The notes: generated from the letters alone by a model not told the origin. Shown: positions 28,530-38,214, numbered from the stretch's first letter. The stretch is DNA of 64,000 nt from RH-AL1 sp965249685 (GCA_965249685.1 CBDFMN010000003.1:1240001-1304000); one strand, 5' to 3'. Translations and numbers: made by a program.

Positions 28530-28961
28530 ATGACCGTTGCCCGCATCATCTCCGGCAAAGGACGCGACGTCGTCACCATGCAGCCGAACAGCACGCTGCG
28601 CGACGTGATCGACACCCTCGCGGCCAAGCACATCGGCGCGCTGGTCGTCACCGACGCCCAGGGCGCCATGCAAGGGATCCTGTCCGAGCGCGACGTCGTT
28701 CGCGCGATCGCCAAACACGGGCCGGACGCGCTCGAAGAGCCTGTGTCCACCTACATGACCAAAGACGTCGTGACGGCCTCGGAGGATGAACCCGTCCTGG
28801 CGATCGTCGGCAAGATGAGCCAGGGCCGGTTCCGCCACATGCCGGTCGTCCACGGTGGCAAGCTGACGGGCATCGTCTCGATCGGCGACGCCATCAAATA
28901 CCGGCTGGCCCAGGCCGAGCAGGAGCAATCGGCGCTGCGCGAGTACATCGCGACGGCGTGA
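28530..28961 (+). CDS. CBS-domain pair protein
   Basis: The 143-residue protein consists of two CBS domains in tandem, which together bind adenosine nucleotides or act as energy sensors. The repeats contain IGALVVTDAQGAMQGILSERD and HMPVVHGGKLTGIVSIGD. A strong ribosome binding site (agggaggccagg) lies before the ATG. Stand-alone CBS pairs of this kind are common in alphaproteobacteria; the ligand is unknown. The gene is convergent with hisI, 15 bp away. Confidence 0.92.
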   Translation: MTVARIISGKGRDVVTMQPNSTLRDVIDTLAAKHIGALVVTDAQGAMQGILSERDVVRAIAKHGPDALEEPVSTYMTKDVVTASEDEPVLAIVGKMSQGRFRHMPVVHGGKLTGIVSIGDAIKYRLAQAEQEQSALREYIATA

Positions 28962-28976
28962 GGCCCGGTCGCGGCC

Positions 28977-29390
28977 TCAGAGCGGATCGAGGGCGAGGGT
29001 CGCCGCACCCTCGCCCACCCGCACCACGCGATAGAAGCAGGATCGGCGACCGGTGTGGCAGGCGCCCCCATCCCCGCCTGGACGCACACGCATGAGCAAG
29101 GCGTCCTGGTCGCAGTCGGTGCGGATCTCGACGACAGCCTGCGTCTGGCCGGACGTGTCACCCTTGCGCCAAAGCGCCTGCCGCGAGCGCGACCAGTAAT
29201 GGGCGACGTTGGTCTCCAACGTGAGGCGAAGCGATTCCGCGTTCATGTGCGCGAGCATCAGCACGGTGCCGTCGGCGTCATCGATCGTGACGCAGGCCAC
29301 GAGCCCGTCGCGGTCGAACCGCGGCAGGAAGGACGAGCCCTCTTCCAGTTCAGCCTTGGACACGGGCCTAAAGCCTGGAGGCGAGGGCAC
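28977..29390 (-). CDS. hisI: Phosphoribosyl-AMP cyclohydrolase
   Basis: HisI opens the purine ring of phosphoribosyl-AMP, the third step of histidine synthesis. The metal-binding residues are in RTDCDQDALL and GGACHTGRRSCFYR, and the core contains LMLAHMNAESLRLT and AHYWSRSRQALWRKG. The product is up to 137 residues. Two GTG starts, at 29390 and 29363, are possible; the second is nearer the conserved domain. It lies 18 bp downstream of folE on the same strand. Confidence 0.95.
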   Translation of the reverse strand: MPSPPGFRPVSKAELEEGSSFLPRFDRDGLVACVTIDDADGTVLMLAHMNAESLRLTLETNVAHYWSRSRQALWRKGDTSGQTQAVVEIRTDCDQDALLMRVRPGGDGGACHTGRRSCFYRVVRVGEGAATLALDPL

Positions 29391-29408
29391 GCCCCAGGGT
29401 CACCGCGA

Positions 29409-30044
29409 TCACCGCGCCCCACCCTGGCGCAAGAGGCTGAGAAAACGCACCTGTTCGGCAGGATCGGCCCTGAAGACGCCGGAGAACTGGGTGGTCACCG
29501 TCGATGCACCATATTTGCGGACGCCGCGCATCGACATGCACATATGCTCGGCCTCGATCATCACGGCACAGCCGCGCGGCTTGAGGTTCAGCTCGATCGC
29601 ACCGATGATCTGCGCCGTCAAAGCCTCCTGCGTCTGCAGCCGACGCGCGAAGACATCGACGACGCGGGCGAGCTTCGACAGGCCGACGACACCGTTGTCG
29701 CTGGGATAGTAGCCGATCTGCGCGCGTCCGGTGAACGGCACCATGTGGTGCTCGCAATGGGACGAGAAGGCGATGTCGCGCACGAGCACCAGGTCGTCGT
29801 AGCCGTGCACGTTCTCGAAGACGCGGGTCAGGACCTCGGCCGCATCCATGCGATAGCCGCCGTAAAACTCGTCGAACGCCGACACCACCCGCTTGGGCGT
29901 GTCGCGCAGGCCCTCGCGGTCCGGGTTGTCGCCGGAATAGGCGAGCAGGGTCCGCACCGCCGCCTCCGCCTCGTCCCGGTTTGGCCGGGGCACCGTCGGC
30001 TGCGTGTTGGCGCGATTCAACAAGGTCTTAACCACATCATCCAC
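29409..30044 (-). CDS. folE: GTP cyclohydrolase I
   Basis: FolE converts GTP to dihydroneopterin triphosphate, the first step of folate synthesis. Zinc-binding and active-site boxes are SSHCEHHMVPF and GVVGLSKLARVVDVFARRLQ, and EAEHMCMSMRGV follows. The product has 211 residues and starts at a GTG at 30044 with ggagg 8 bases upstream. It is divergent from the iron-sulfur scaffold gene, an order shared by many alphaproteobacteria. Confidence 0.96.
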   Translation of the reverse strand: MDDVVKTLLNRANTQPTVPRPNRDEAEAAVRTLLAYSGDNPDREGLRDTPKRVVSAFDEFYGGYRMDAAEVLTRVFENVHGYDDLVLVRDIAFSSHCEHHMVPFTGRAQIGYYPSDNGVVGLSKLARVVDVFARRLQTQEALTAQIIGAIELNLKPRGCAVMIEAEHMCMSMRGVRKYGASTVTTQFSGVFRADPAEQVRFLSLLRQGGAR

Positions 30045-30196
30045 GTGGCGCCTCCACCTTAGAGTTCATCCGAAGACCCAAAGCCATCATGGTCCTTAAA
30101 CGCCCGGGCTACGCTTTGGCCTATCGCCAGGCGTGCCGCGCCCTCCTATATAGGAAGCGAAACGACGCGTCATCGATCTGTCTTTTGTGAAAAGCC

Positions 30197-30697
30197 ATGC
30201 TCAGCGACATTTACAACCAGCGCATCCTCGAACTTGCCGGGAACATCCCACGACAGGGTCGGTTGGCCGCGCCCCAGGCAAGCGCGCGCGTGCATTCCAA
30301 GCTCTGCGGCTCCACCGTCACCGTCGACCTGACGATGCGCGATGGCCGGGTGGTCGATTATGCCCAGGAGGTCAAGGCCTGCGCGCTCGGTCAGGCGGCG
30401 GCGGCGATCCTCGGGCAGCAGGTGGTGGGAGCCAGCGGGTCCGAACTGCGGGCTTTGCGCGAGACCATTCGGGCGATGTTGAAGGAGAACGGCCGGCCGC
30501 CCGAGGGCAAGTGGGCGGATGCCGCCGTCCTCGAGCCCGTGCGCGACTTCAAGGCGCGCCACGCTTCGACGCTGCTCGTGTTCGATGCGGCCGTCCATGC
30601 CGTGGACCAGATCGAGGCCGGAGACCAGATCGAGGCCGGGGACGTGCCACGGGAGCGGCTCCGGGACGCGTTGCCGGAGCCTGCGACCTCAATCTAA
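30197..30697 (+). CDS. IscU/NifU-like iron-sulfur cluster scaffold protein
   Basis: The N-terminal 110 residues match the IscU-like scaffold fold: MLSDIYNQRILELAG, SKLCGSTVTVDLTM, and VKACALGQAAAAIL. Two of the three cluster-binding cysteines of IscU are visible; the third is absent, as in several alphaproteobacterial relatives. The C-terminal part contains a duplicated DQIEAG made by two 18-nt units at 30605-30640. The gene lies between folE/hisI and yidD. Whether it carries clusters or only resembles a scaffold is not settled. Confidence 0.82.
   Translation: MLSDIYNQRILELAGNIPRQGRLAAPQASARVHSKLCGSTVTVDLTMRDGRVVDYAQEVKACALGQAAAAILGQQVVGASGSELRALRETIRAMLKENGRPPEGKWADAAVLEPVRDFKARHASTLLVFDAAVHAVDQIEAGDQIEAGDVPRERLRDALPEPATSI
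30605..30640. repeat. 18-nt tandem duplication in the scaffold gene
   Basis: The unit gaccagatcgaggccgga is followed directly by gaccagatcgaggccggg. It is in frame and gives DQIEAGDQIEAGD in the C-terminal part of the product. Confidence 0.9.
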
Positions 30698-30833
30698 AGT
30701 GGGCCACTCGACAGGAGGCCGGCGGGCGCGAGGCCGATGCGGCGGGATTCGACCGGCACCCGATACCGCCGCGGAGCGCAAGCGTCCGGCCGAGGCGCCG
30801 CGCGAGGCCGCCTCGGCCTTTCCGATCGTTGGC

Positions 30834-31694
30834 CTAGTAGCCGAGGATACCGAACCCCCTGAAGCCGAACGAATAGGCCAGGGTGACGCCGCCCGTGAAC
30901 TGATCGCGCCTCCCGAGCGTCGTCGCCACCGGGCTGTCGCCGACGCTGTTGGCCAACCGGTCGTACCCGCCGAACAAGGTCGCGCTATAGGTCTGGTTGA
31001 AGTCGTAACGCGCCGTCGCAAAGGCACCGACCGAGGTCACGCCGCCGCGAGCCTGATAGGGCGTGACGCGGCCGTTAAGGGCAGCCTCGAACGGCAGGAT
31101 CGTGAAGTAGCGGTCGACGTAGCGCTGGTCGCCGAACTTCACGCGCGGACCGATGGACGCCTGGAACGGCCCAAGGCGGCCGATGAAGTCCGCGCCGACA
31201 GAGCCGACGAGGCCGTTGTGGCCCGACACGGCCTTGCGGATCTCGCCGCGGAGGCGCAGCCGGTCCGGCGCGGGCCAGACTTCGACGAACCCGCCGAGCT
31301 CGATGGAATCGCCCACGTTACGCAGGCCGAAGAACTGCCCGTTACCGCCCGACAGACCGCGGCGGCTGACGAAGTTGGCGGCCGGGCCGGCCTTGAAGAA
31401 GGGCGTGTCGATGATGCGGAAGTCGAAGGAATCGTCCTGCGTGTAGAACGAATCGTGCTCGCCCGGCTTGAGATAGGCGATATGGATGCTCGGCAGGACG
31501 ATGAAGCTTTTCGCGCCGGGGAAGCTCTGCACGACCTCGGGGCCGGCCGCGACGATGAGCGTGAAGATCGGAGCCGGACTGGCGAAGCTCGGCGCGACGG
31601 TCCGCGTCGGAAGGTCTGCCGCGAAGGCCGGGATGGCGACGCTAACGGCGCCTATGCTCGCAGCCAGTCTCAGAGCGGAGGAAAAGCGCACCAT
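30834..31694 (-). CDS. MipA/OmpV family outer-membrane protein
   Basis: The product has 286 residues with a signal peptide (MVRFSSALRLAASIGAVSVAIPAFAAD). Alternating beta-strand segments such as VSVGADF, RYDFNQTYSATLF and FTGGVTLAYSFGF end at an aromatic C-terminus, as in outer-membrane beta-barrels. The layout and the GPAANF/GLRNVGDSIELGGF segments match MipA/OmpV proteins, which include partners of lytic transglycosylases. It is encoded opposite to its neighbours and is divergent from yidD. Confidence 0.83.
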   Translation of the reverse strand: MVRFSSALRLAASIGAVSVAIPAFAADLPTRTVAPSFASPAPIFTLIVAAGPEVVQSFPGAKSFIVLPSIHIAYLKPGEHDSFYTQDDSFDFRIIDTPFFKAGPAANFVSRRGLSGGNGQFFGLRNVGDSIELGGFVEVWPAPDRLRLRGEIRKAVSGHNGLVGSVGADFIGRLGPFQASIGPRVKFGDQRYVDRYFTILPFEAALNGRVTPYQARGGVTSVGAFATARYDFNQTYSATLFGGYDRLANSVGDSPVATTLGRRDQFTGGVTLAYSFGFRGFGILGY

Positions 31695-31792
31695 TCACCT
31701 ATTGTTGTCCGAGCAATTCGTGCGGAGACAATGCTTGCAAAGCGTCGCCGCAGCCAGTGTATAGATGCAACACACGACGGGATAAGCGGAGC

Positions 31793-32086
31793 ATGCGCCT
31801 CAAGCACTCGCTCGGCCGGGGCGGGGCACATCTGCTTATCCGCTTCTACCAGCTCACCTTTTCCGCGTTGGTCGGCCGCCAGTGCCGTTACCTGCCGAGC
31901 TGCTCGGACTATGCGGACGAGGCGATCGCGAGGTACGGCCTGTGGGCGGGCAGTTGGATGGGAGCGGCCCGTCTCTGCCGCTGCCATCCCTGGGGCGGGT
32001 CGGGCTTCGATCCCGTACCGTCGCGGCGTCCGCAGGCCCGCTGGTACCAGCCCTGGCGCTATGGCGCATGGCGAGCGCCAGAATGA
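31793..32086 (+). CDS. yidD: Membrane protein insertion efficiency factor YidD
   Basis: YidD is a small membrane-associated protein that assists YidC-dependent insertion. The 97 residues contain the family motif CRYLPSCSDYADEAI and GRLCRCHPWGGSGFDPVP-like text (ARLCRCHPWGGSGFDPVP). Three conserved cysteines are present. The ATG at 31793 (MRLKHSLGRG) was chosen because the frame upstream has no homology. In this order the gene usually accompanies folE and the IscU-like gene. Confidence 0.95.
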   Translation: MRLKHSLGRGGAHLLIRFYQLTFSALVGRQCRYLPSCSDYADEAIARYGLWAGSWMGAARLCRCHPWGGSGFDPVPSRRPQARWYQPWRYGAWRAPE

Positions 32087-32183
32087 AGGCGTGGTGAACG
32101 CAGCCTTGTCCCGCCGTTCAGCCGGCCCCTCCTAATTTCGACCCACGCTCAATCGAGCGGGAACCGACATTAGGAGCCTCCCC

Positions 32184-32507
32184 ATGATGACCTCTCTCAA
32201 GTTCGCCGCCACCGCCGTCCTCGGCATCGTCCTCGTGTCGGGGGTGGTGGCCGACGCCTCCGCCAAGGCGGCGACCACGCACCGCGCCACCGTAAGCCAC
32301 CACGTCGCGGCGGCCTCCGTGCATAAGACGCACCGCCTGCACGTGGCGCACGGACACCATGGCCATAAGGTCAACGTCGCCCGCCGCAGCACGACGACGC
32401 GGCCCGTCGCCAAGGGCACCGCGGCCGCGACGCGCACGAGCGCGGCAACGCAGCGGCGCCAGACGGTGGCGCACCGCGTGGGCGGCAAGGCCAGCGTCAT
32501 CCGCTGA
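32184..32507 (+). CDS. Small His/Arg-rich exported protein, unknown function
   Basis: The 107-residue protein has a signal peptide (KFAATAVLGIVLVSGVVADASA) and a mature part almost wholly made of Ala, Thr, His, Arg and Val (HVAHGHHGHKV). The high His content could bind metal ions, but no family is recognised. A ribosome binding site (taggagc) precedes the first ATG at 32184. Confidence 0.65.
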   Translation: MMTSLKFAATAVLGIVLVSGVVADASAKAATTHRATVSHHVAAASVHKTHRLHVAHGHHGHKVNVARRSTTTRPVAKGTAAATRTSAATQRRQTVAHRVGGKASVIR

Positions 32508-32682
32508 CCGCGGCGCGGACGGGGAGCCCGGGCTGCCCGTCCGCACGTATGTCTGGCCGACATGTGCGTCCGGTCGGCGCGTCTTTCTGGTTCGCACGTC
32601 TTTCCGGCCCGCGCGTCTTGCACCGCGCTCGCTTTCCGGCTTGGTTGAAGGGCACCTCGTCCCATCCAGCCGGAACGTCGCC

Positions 32683-33279
32683 ATGACAGCCCCCACCCCG
32701 CGCACCGCCGACCATCCGATCAACCCGATCTTTCTCGAGCGCTGGTCGCCGCGCGCGATGACCGGCGAGGCGATCAGCGAAGCGGAGCTGATGACCCTCT
32801 TCGAAGCGGCGCGCTGGGCGCCCTCGTCCTACAATTCGCAGCCGTGGCGCTTCCTCTACGCGCGGCGCGACACGCCGGCGTGGGCCACGTTCTTCGACCT
32901 CCTCGGCGAATACAACAGGAGTTGGGCGCAGGGCGCGGCCGCCCTGGTGATCCTCGTCTCGAAGATCTCCATGGTGGTCCCGGGCAAGGACGTCCCGGTC
33001 GAATCCTACAGCCACTCGCTCGACGCCGGCTCGGCCTGGGGCTATTTCGCGCTTCAGGCGGCGATGAGCGGGTGGGCGACACACGCCATGGTCGGCTTCG
33101 ACCTGCCCCGCACCGCCACCACCCTGGAGATTCCGGCGGACTATCGCGTGGAATGCGCGATCGCCGTCGGCCGTCGCGGCGACCCCGCAACCCTACCGGA
33201 AGCCGCCCGCGCCCGCGAGGTCCCGAGCGGACGCAACCCGATCGCGACCCTGGTGCGCGAAGGCAAGTTTGTCCGATGA
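32683..33279 (+). CDS. Nitroreductase family flavoprotein
   Basis: The 198-residue protein has the FMN-dependent nitroreductase fold. Markers are FLERWSPRAMTGE at the start, FEAARWAPSSYNSQPWRFLY for the FMN-phosphate loop, SHSLDAGSAWGYFALQA and the end RREGKFVR-like VREGKFVR. Such proteins reduce nitro groups or quinones with NAD(P)H; the natural substrate is unknown. The start ATG is at 32683; the open frame extends upstream only because of the GC content. Confidence 0.92.
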   Translation: MTAPTPRTADHPINPIFLERWSPRAMTGEAISEAELMTLFEAARWAPSSYNSQPWRFLYARRDTPAWATFFDLLGEYNRSWAQGAAALVILVSKISMVVPGKDVPVESYSHSLDAGSAWGYFALQAAMSGWATHAMVGFDLPRTATTLEIPADYRVECAIAVGRRGDPATLPEAARAREVPSGRNPIATLVREGKFVR

Positions 33280-33359
33280 GCTAAAATTCCGGGGTTCCCT
33301 AGAATCACTTTAGATTTTAATCGATTTCCTAAGATACAGTAACGGACAAAGGACCGGCT

Positions 33360-34549
33360 GTGCGTGACAGCGATATAAAATATTCTATACTTATTCCCAC
33401 AAGGAACGGCAATAAGTATCTGCCGTTTGCCGTAGAAAGCGTTTTATCGCAGAAGTTTGAACAGTTTGAACTGATCGTAAGCGATAACTACTCTTCCGAC
33501 GAGACCTGGGAGTATCTCGGTACGATAACGGATGAAAGGTTTCGAAGGATCAGGCCAGCAAGGCCCCTTTGATGATTTCTCATTTTGAGTTCGTTTTGGG
33601 TGAGGCAAGGGGTCGCTGGATCACGATCCTCGGTGATGACGACGGCCTCCTTCCATTTTTTTTCGAACGGCTCGAAGAAATGGAGATTGATAAGCTCGCC
33701 GCAAACGCGTTGGTGTTTCGCAGGGCTTATTACACCTGGGACGGATGTCAGGAACTGCAAGGCGCGAATGTTCTCTATTACAGCTACTTGCCTTCTAGGT
33801 CCTATGTAAGCAACTTTTTATCGATATTCCTTTGCGTGATATCGTTTAAAGATTATATGAGCCTCCCCCAACTCTATACGACGGGGATCATAAAAAAAGA
33901 ACACATCGATTTCATCAAAAATAGAGCGGGAGGCCGTTTCTTTTTCGGCAACACCCATGACGCGGCCTCAGCCGCCGTTCTCGCTAGTAACTCTTCGAAG
34001 CACTGCAGAGTCGAGGAACCCCTATTCTGGACTGGGACGTCCAATAAAAGTGTTGGTTTCTCGCAGGAGTCGAAATCCCACAAGGAAAAGTCCCTGGAGT
34101 TCGACGCGCTGAATGCCGAGGACGATTATGCCTGCACCTTTAAGCTCCCGCCCATCATAGATATGATTTTCGATCTCAATATAATATTCTACAAGGCGTT
34201 GCGGTCCTGCCCGAATGCCGGATCTCTTTGGACCTCGAGATCGATGTACTACATCTTTCTGGCAGGCCTATGCGTCAAGGACAAAAACTTCCGAGACTTG
34301 ATTGAAAAATCTAGCGATTTAGATATAAGACCTTGGAATCTAAGGTTTTGCATATTCATATTGTCGTTACTGAAGAAAATATACAATCCTGATTCCATCG
34401 AACGTAAGAGATCTCAATCGATACACCATATCTACTCTACGGATAGATTCGAATATCCTACCATGCGCGAGGCCTCCCTTGCGGTTTCGCATCTATATCG
34501 CAATTCTATAAGTAAAAAGACCGCGTTAGATACCGCTTCATCGTCGTGA
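33360..34549 (+). pseudogene. Family 2 glycosyltransferase, split by a frameshift
   Basis: The first part (33360-33572, GTG start with aaagga 8 bases upstream) begins SILIPTRNGNKYLPFAVES and contains IVSDNYSSDETWEY, the GT2 sugar-nucleotide-binding start. It then ends at a stop. The second part (open frame from 33569) continues with HFEFVLGEARGRWITILGDDDGLLP, the GT2 DxD region, and about 300 further residues ending at 34549. The two fit together if one base were restored in or near the run aggccccttt (33561-33570). The gene is far poorer in GC (about 37% in 34141-34200) than its neighbours and has no glycan-cluster partners, so recent acquisition and decay, or a sequence error, are both possible. 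Confidence 0.8.
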
Positions 34550-34651
34550 GAGAAGCCTTTCCCGTGTATCTGTATCATAAAAGCGCGCGCCGCGGGCGTC
34601 ATAGAGGCTATGAGGAACGGATCATCCTAGTAATTCAAATGTTTTTCCTCC

Positions 34652-37600
34652 TTACGCCGCTTTCTTCACCGCAATAGCGGCCAGCGTCCGCAGGATCGTT
34701 CGGGTGCCGTCCAGTCGCGCCTTGGCGCTGGCGAAATCGCGCACGAACACAACCTTCATGTCCGGGCGCACCTTGGCGTCGCGCCCCTGCTCGCTCACGA
34801 AGCGCACCAGCCCTTGCGGGTTGGCGAAGGCGTTCTCGCGGAACGCGATGATGACGCCCTTGGGACCGGCGTCCACCTTCTCGACGTTGGCGCGACGGCA
34901 CAGGGCCTTGATGGCGACGAGCTTCATGAGCTGATCGACTTCCGGCGGCATCGGGCCGAAACGGTCGATCAGTTCGGCGGCAAAGCCTTCGATCTCGTCG
35001 TCGCTCTCCAAGGTCGCCATGCGGCGATAGAGGCCGACGCGCAGTTGCGGGTCTTCGACGTAGGTCTCCGGGATGGTGACGGGCGTGCCTGTCGCGATCT
35101 GCGGCGACCACGCCTCTGCCGACGGCTCCTCGACACCGGACTGCAGGGCCTGGATCGCCTCCTGCAGCATCTCCTGGTAGAGTTCGAAGCCGACCTCCTT
35201 GATGTGGCCGGACTGCTCGTCGCCCAGCAGGTTGCCGGCGCCGCGAATGTCGAGGTCGTGGCTGGCGAGCTGGAAGCCGGCGCCGAGCGTATCGAGCGTA
35301 TCCAACACCTTCAGCCGCCGCTCCGCCTGCGCCGTCACCGTCTTGTTTGCCGGCAGGGTGAAGAGCGCGTAGGCACGCGTCTTGGAGCGGCCGACGCGGC
35401 CGCGCAGCTGGTAGAGCTGGGACAGGCCAAACATGTCGGCGCGGTGCACGATCAGCGTGTTGGCAGTCGGGATGTCGAGGCCCGACTCGATGATCGTCGT
35501 CGACAGCAGGATGTCGTACTTGCCCTCGTAGAAGGCCGACATCTTCTCTTCCAGCTCGGTCGGCGGCATCTGCCCATGCGCCACAACGACCTTCGCCTCC
35601 GGCACGCTCTGGCGCAGGAAGGCCAGCGCCTCGTCCAGGAACTCGATGCGGGGGCAGACGTAAAAGCTCTGGCCGCCGCGGTAACGTTCGCGCAGCAGCG
35701 CCTCGCGGACCAGCAGCTCGTCGAACGGCGTGACGAAGGTGCGCACGGCGAGGCGATCGACCGGCGGCGTCGCGATGATGGAGAGGTCACGCACGCCGGT
35801 CATGGCAAGTTGCAGCGTGCGCGGAATGGGCGTCGCCGACAGCGTCAGCACGTGCACCTCGGCGCGCATGTCCTTCAGCCGTTCCTTGTGCTTGACGCCG
35901 AAGTGCTGCTCCTCGTCGACGATCACCAGGCCGAGGTCCTTGAAGTCGACGCCCTTGCCGAGCACGGCGTGGGTGCCGACGACGATGTCGATCGTGCCGG
36001 ACGCGATCCCCGCCTTGGCCGCCTTCAGGTCGCCGGCACCGACCATGCGCGAGAGCTGGGCGACGGTGATCGGCATATGCGCGAAGCGCGCCTGAAAGTT
36101 CTTGAAGTGCTGGCGGGCGAGCAGCGTGGTGGGCACGACGAGGGCCACCTGCTTGCCGTTGATGGCGGCGGTGAAGGCGGCGCGCAGCGCCACCTCGGTC
36201 TTCCCGAAGCCGACGTCGCCGCAGATCAGCCGGTCCATCGGCTTGCCCGAGCCCATGTCGTCGAGGACGGCGTCGATGGCGGCGCGCTGGTCGTCCGTCT
36301 CGTCGTAGGGGAAGCCGGCGGCGAACTCCTCGTAGGCCCCGTCCGGCGGCAGGAGCTTGGCGGCCTCGCGGGTGAGGCGCGCCGCGGCGATCTTCATCAG
36401 GCCGGCAGCCATTTCAAGCACGCGCTTGCGCATGCGCGCCTTGCGCTTCTGCCAGCCGGCCCCGCCGAGCCTGTCGAGTGGCGCCTCCGCGTCCTCCGAG
36501 CCGTAGCGCGAGAGGAGTTCGAGGTTTTCGACCGGCAGGAACAGTTTGGCGCCGTCGGCGTAGTGCAGCTCCAGGCAATCGTGCGGCACGCCGGCCGCCT
36601 GGATCGGCTTCAGGCCCGTGAAGCGGCCGATGCCGTGGCTGGCGTGCACGACGATGTCGCCTTCGCTCAGCGAGCCGACCGCCGTCAGGAAGTTGGCCGC
36701 CCGCTTGGCGCTCTTGCGCTTGCGCACCAGCCGGTCGCCGAGGATATCCTGCTCGCTGATGACGGCGAGGTCGCCCGCCTCGAAGCCTTGTTCCAGGCCG
36801 AACACGGCGAGCGCCGCGCGGCTGCCTTGCAACGCCGTAGCCTGGACGAGAGCCGAAACCGGCTCGCACTGCTTCAGCCCATGGTCGGCGAGCACGCCGG
36901 CGAGGCGCTCGCGCGAGCCGTCGGACCAGCCGACGAGCACCACGTGCTTGCCGGCCCGCTGAAGGGCGCGCACATGCTCGACGGCCGCTTCGAAAACGTT
37001 CGCGTTCTCGTCCGCGCGCTCGGGCGCGAAGGACCGCCCCACCCTGCCCCCACAATCCACGATCAGGCCGCCTGCCGAGCCGCCTGCGGGCTGGTCATGC
37101 GGCGTGACCTGCACGTGAGCGTGGGTGGCGAGCAGGCGCGCCCACTCGTCGGGCGTAAAGTACAGCGTCTCGGGGGCGACGGGCTTGTAAGGCGATTGCC
37201 CGGGCGCCTTGTCGTGCGCGGTCCGTCGCGCGTCGTGGTAGTCGGCGATCTGCGCCAGCCGTTCGGCGGCCGCCTCCCTGACCTGCGCGTCGAGGATGAG
37301 CGGCGCGTTACCGGTGTAGGCGAAAATCGTATCGAGGTGGTCGTAGAAGAGCGGCAGCCAGTGCTCGTAGCCGGGGTGGCGTCGCCCTTCGCTGATCGCC
37401 TCGTAGAGCGTGTCGCCCCGCGTCTGCGCCCCGAATTCGGCCAGGTACGACTGGCGGAAATGCTTCATCGTCTCCGTGGTGAGCTGCACCTCGCTCATCG
37501 GCACGAGGTCGAGGCCGCGCAGCTGGCCCGTGGTGCGCTGCGTCTCGGGGTCGAAGGCGCGGATCGTCTCGAGCGTGTCGCCGAAGAAGTCGAGGCGCAC

Positions 37601-38176
37601 CGGCTGGGCGAGCGCCGGCGGGTAGAGGTCGAGGATGCCGCCGCGGACGGCATATTCGCCGGTGTCCTGGACCGTGCCGTTGCGGACGAAACCGTTGACC
37701 TCCAGCCACTGCACGAGTGCGTCCCTATCGACGACGTTGCCGGGCGCCGCCGAGAACGTGTCCTTCGCGACCCTCCGCAGCGGCGGCACGCGCTGCAGCA
37801 CGGCGTTGATGGTGGTGGAGAGGATGCGCGGCCGGTCCTCCGCCGTGCGCGAGGCGGACAGCCGCGACAGCGCCGTCATGCGCCGCGCGCTGACCCCCGC
37901 GTTGGGCGAGACACGGTCGTAGGGCTGGCAGTCCCAGGCGGGGAAGTCCAGGACCTCGATGCGCGGGTCGGCGAACGTCAGCGCCTCGGCGAACGCGCGC
38001 GCGCGACCCTCGTCGCGTGCGACATGGACGAACACCACCGAGCGTCTTTCCGCATCGAGCGCGAGGGCGTGCGTCAGCTCCGCGACGCAGAAGGCGTCGT
38101 ACCCCTCCGGCACGCGGGACAGGGTGAGGGTGCCGCCCTTCTTCAGTTCGGCGACGGCGCGTTTCAGGTCGGTCAC
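34652..38176 (-). CDS. mfd: Transcription-repair coupling factor Mfd
   Basis: Mfd removes RNA polymerase stalled at DNA lesions and recruits UvrA. From the GTG at 38176 (VTDLKRAVAEL) there are 1174 residues. In order come UvrB-like domains (VLDFPAWDCQPYDRVSP), an RNAP-interacting domain (GDIVVHASHGIGRFTGL), and the RecG-like translocase with Walker A LICGDVGFGKTEVAL and DEEQHFGV. It ends in the TRCF domain. It is followed on the opposite strand by recG with sdhE between, the usual alphaproteobacterial block. Confidence 0.96.
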   Translation of the reverse strand: MTDLKRAVAELKKGGTLTLSRVPEGYDAFCVAELTHALALDAERRSVVFVHVARDEGRARAFAEALTFADPRIEVLDFPAWDCQPYDRVSPNAGVSARRMTALSRLSASRTAEDRPRILSTTINAVLQRVPPLRRVAKDTFSAAPGNVVDRDALVQWLEVNGFVRNGTVQDTGEYAVRGGILDLYPPALAQPVRLDFFGDTLETIRAFDPETQRTTGQLRGLDLVPMSEVQLTTETMKHFRQSYLAEFGAQTRGDTLYEAISEGRRHPGYEHWLPLFYDHLDTIFAYTGNAPLILDAQVREAAAERLAQIADYHDARRTAHDKAPGQSPYKPVAPETLYFTPDEWARLLATHAHVQVTPHDQPAGGSAGGLIVDCGGRVGRSFAPERADENANVFEAAVEHVRALQRAGKHVVLVGWSDGSRERLAGVLADHGLKQCEPVSALVQATALQGSRAALAVFGLEQGFEAGDLAVISEQDILGDRLVRKRKSAKRAANFLTAVGSLSEGDIVVHASHGIGRFTGLKPIQAAGVPHDCLELHYADGAKLFLPVENLELLSRYGSEDAEAPLDRLGGAGWQKRKARMRKRVLEMAAGLMKIAAARLTREAAKLLPPDGAYEEFAAGFPYDETDDQRAAIDAVLDDMGSGKPMDRLICGDVGFGKTEVALRAAFTAAINGKQVALVVPTTLLARQHFKNFQARFAHMPITVAQLSRMVGAGDLKAAKAGIASGTIDIVVGTHAVLGKGVDFKDLGLVIVDEEQHFGVKHKERLKDMRAEVHVLTLSATPIPRTLQLAMTGVRDLSIIATPPVDRLAVRTFVTPFDELLVREALLRERYRGGQSFYVCPRIEFLDEALAFLRQSVPEAKVVVAHGQMPPTELEEKMSAFYEGKYDILLSTTIIESGLDIPTANTLIVHRADMFGLSQLYQLRGRVGRSKTRAYALFTLPANKTVTAQAERRLKVLDTLDTLGAGFQLASHDLDIRGAGNLLGDEQSGHIKEVGFELYQEMLQEAIQALQSGVEEPSAEAWSPQIATGTPVTIPETYVEDPQLRVGLYRRMATLESDDEIEGFAAELIDRFGPMPPEVDQLMKLVAIKALCRRANVEKVDAGPKGVIIAFRENAFANPQGLVRFVSEQGRDAKVRPDMKVVFVRDFASAKARLDGTRTILRTLAAIAVKKAA

Positions 38177-38214
38177 GGAGCTCGTTCTTGGAGGAAGCGG
38201 CGGGGGTGGGAGCG

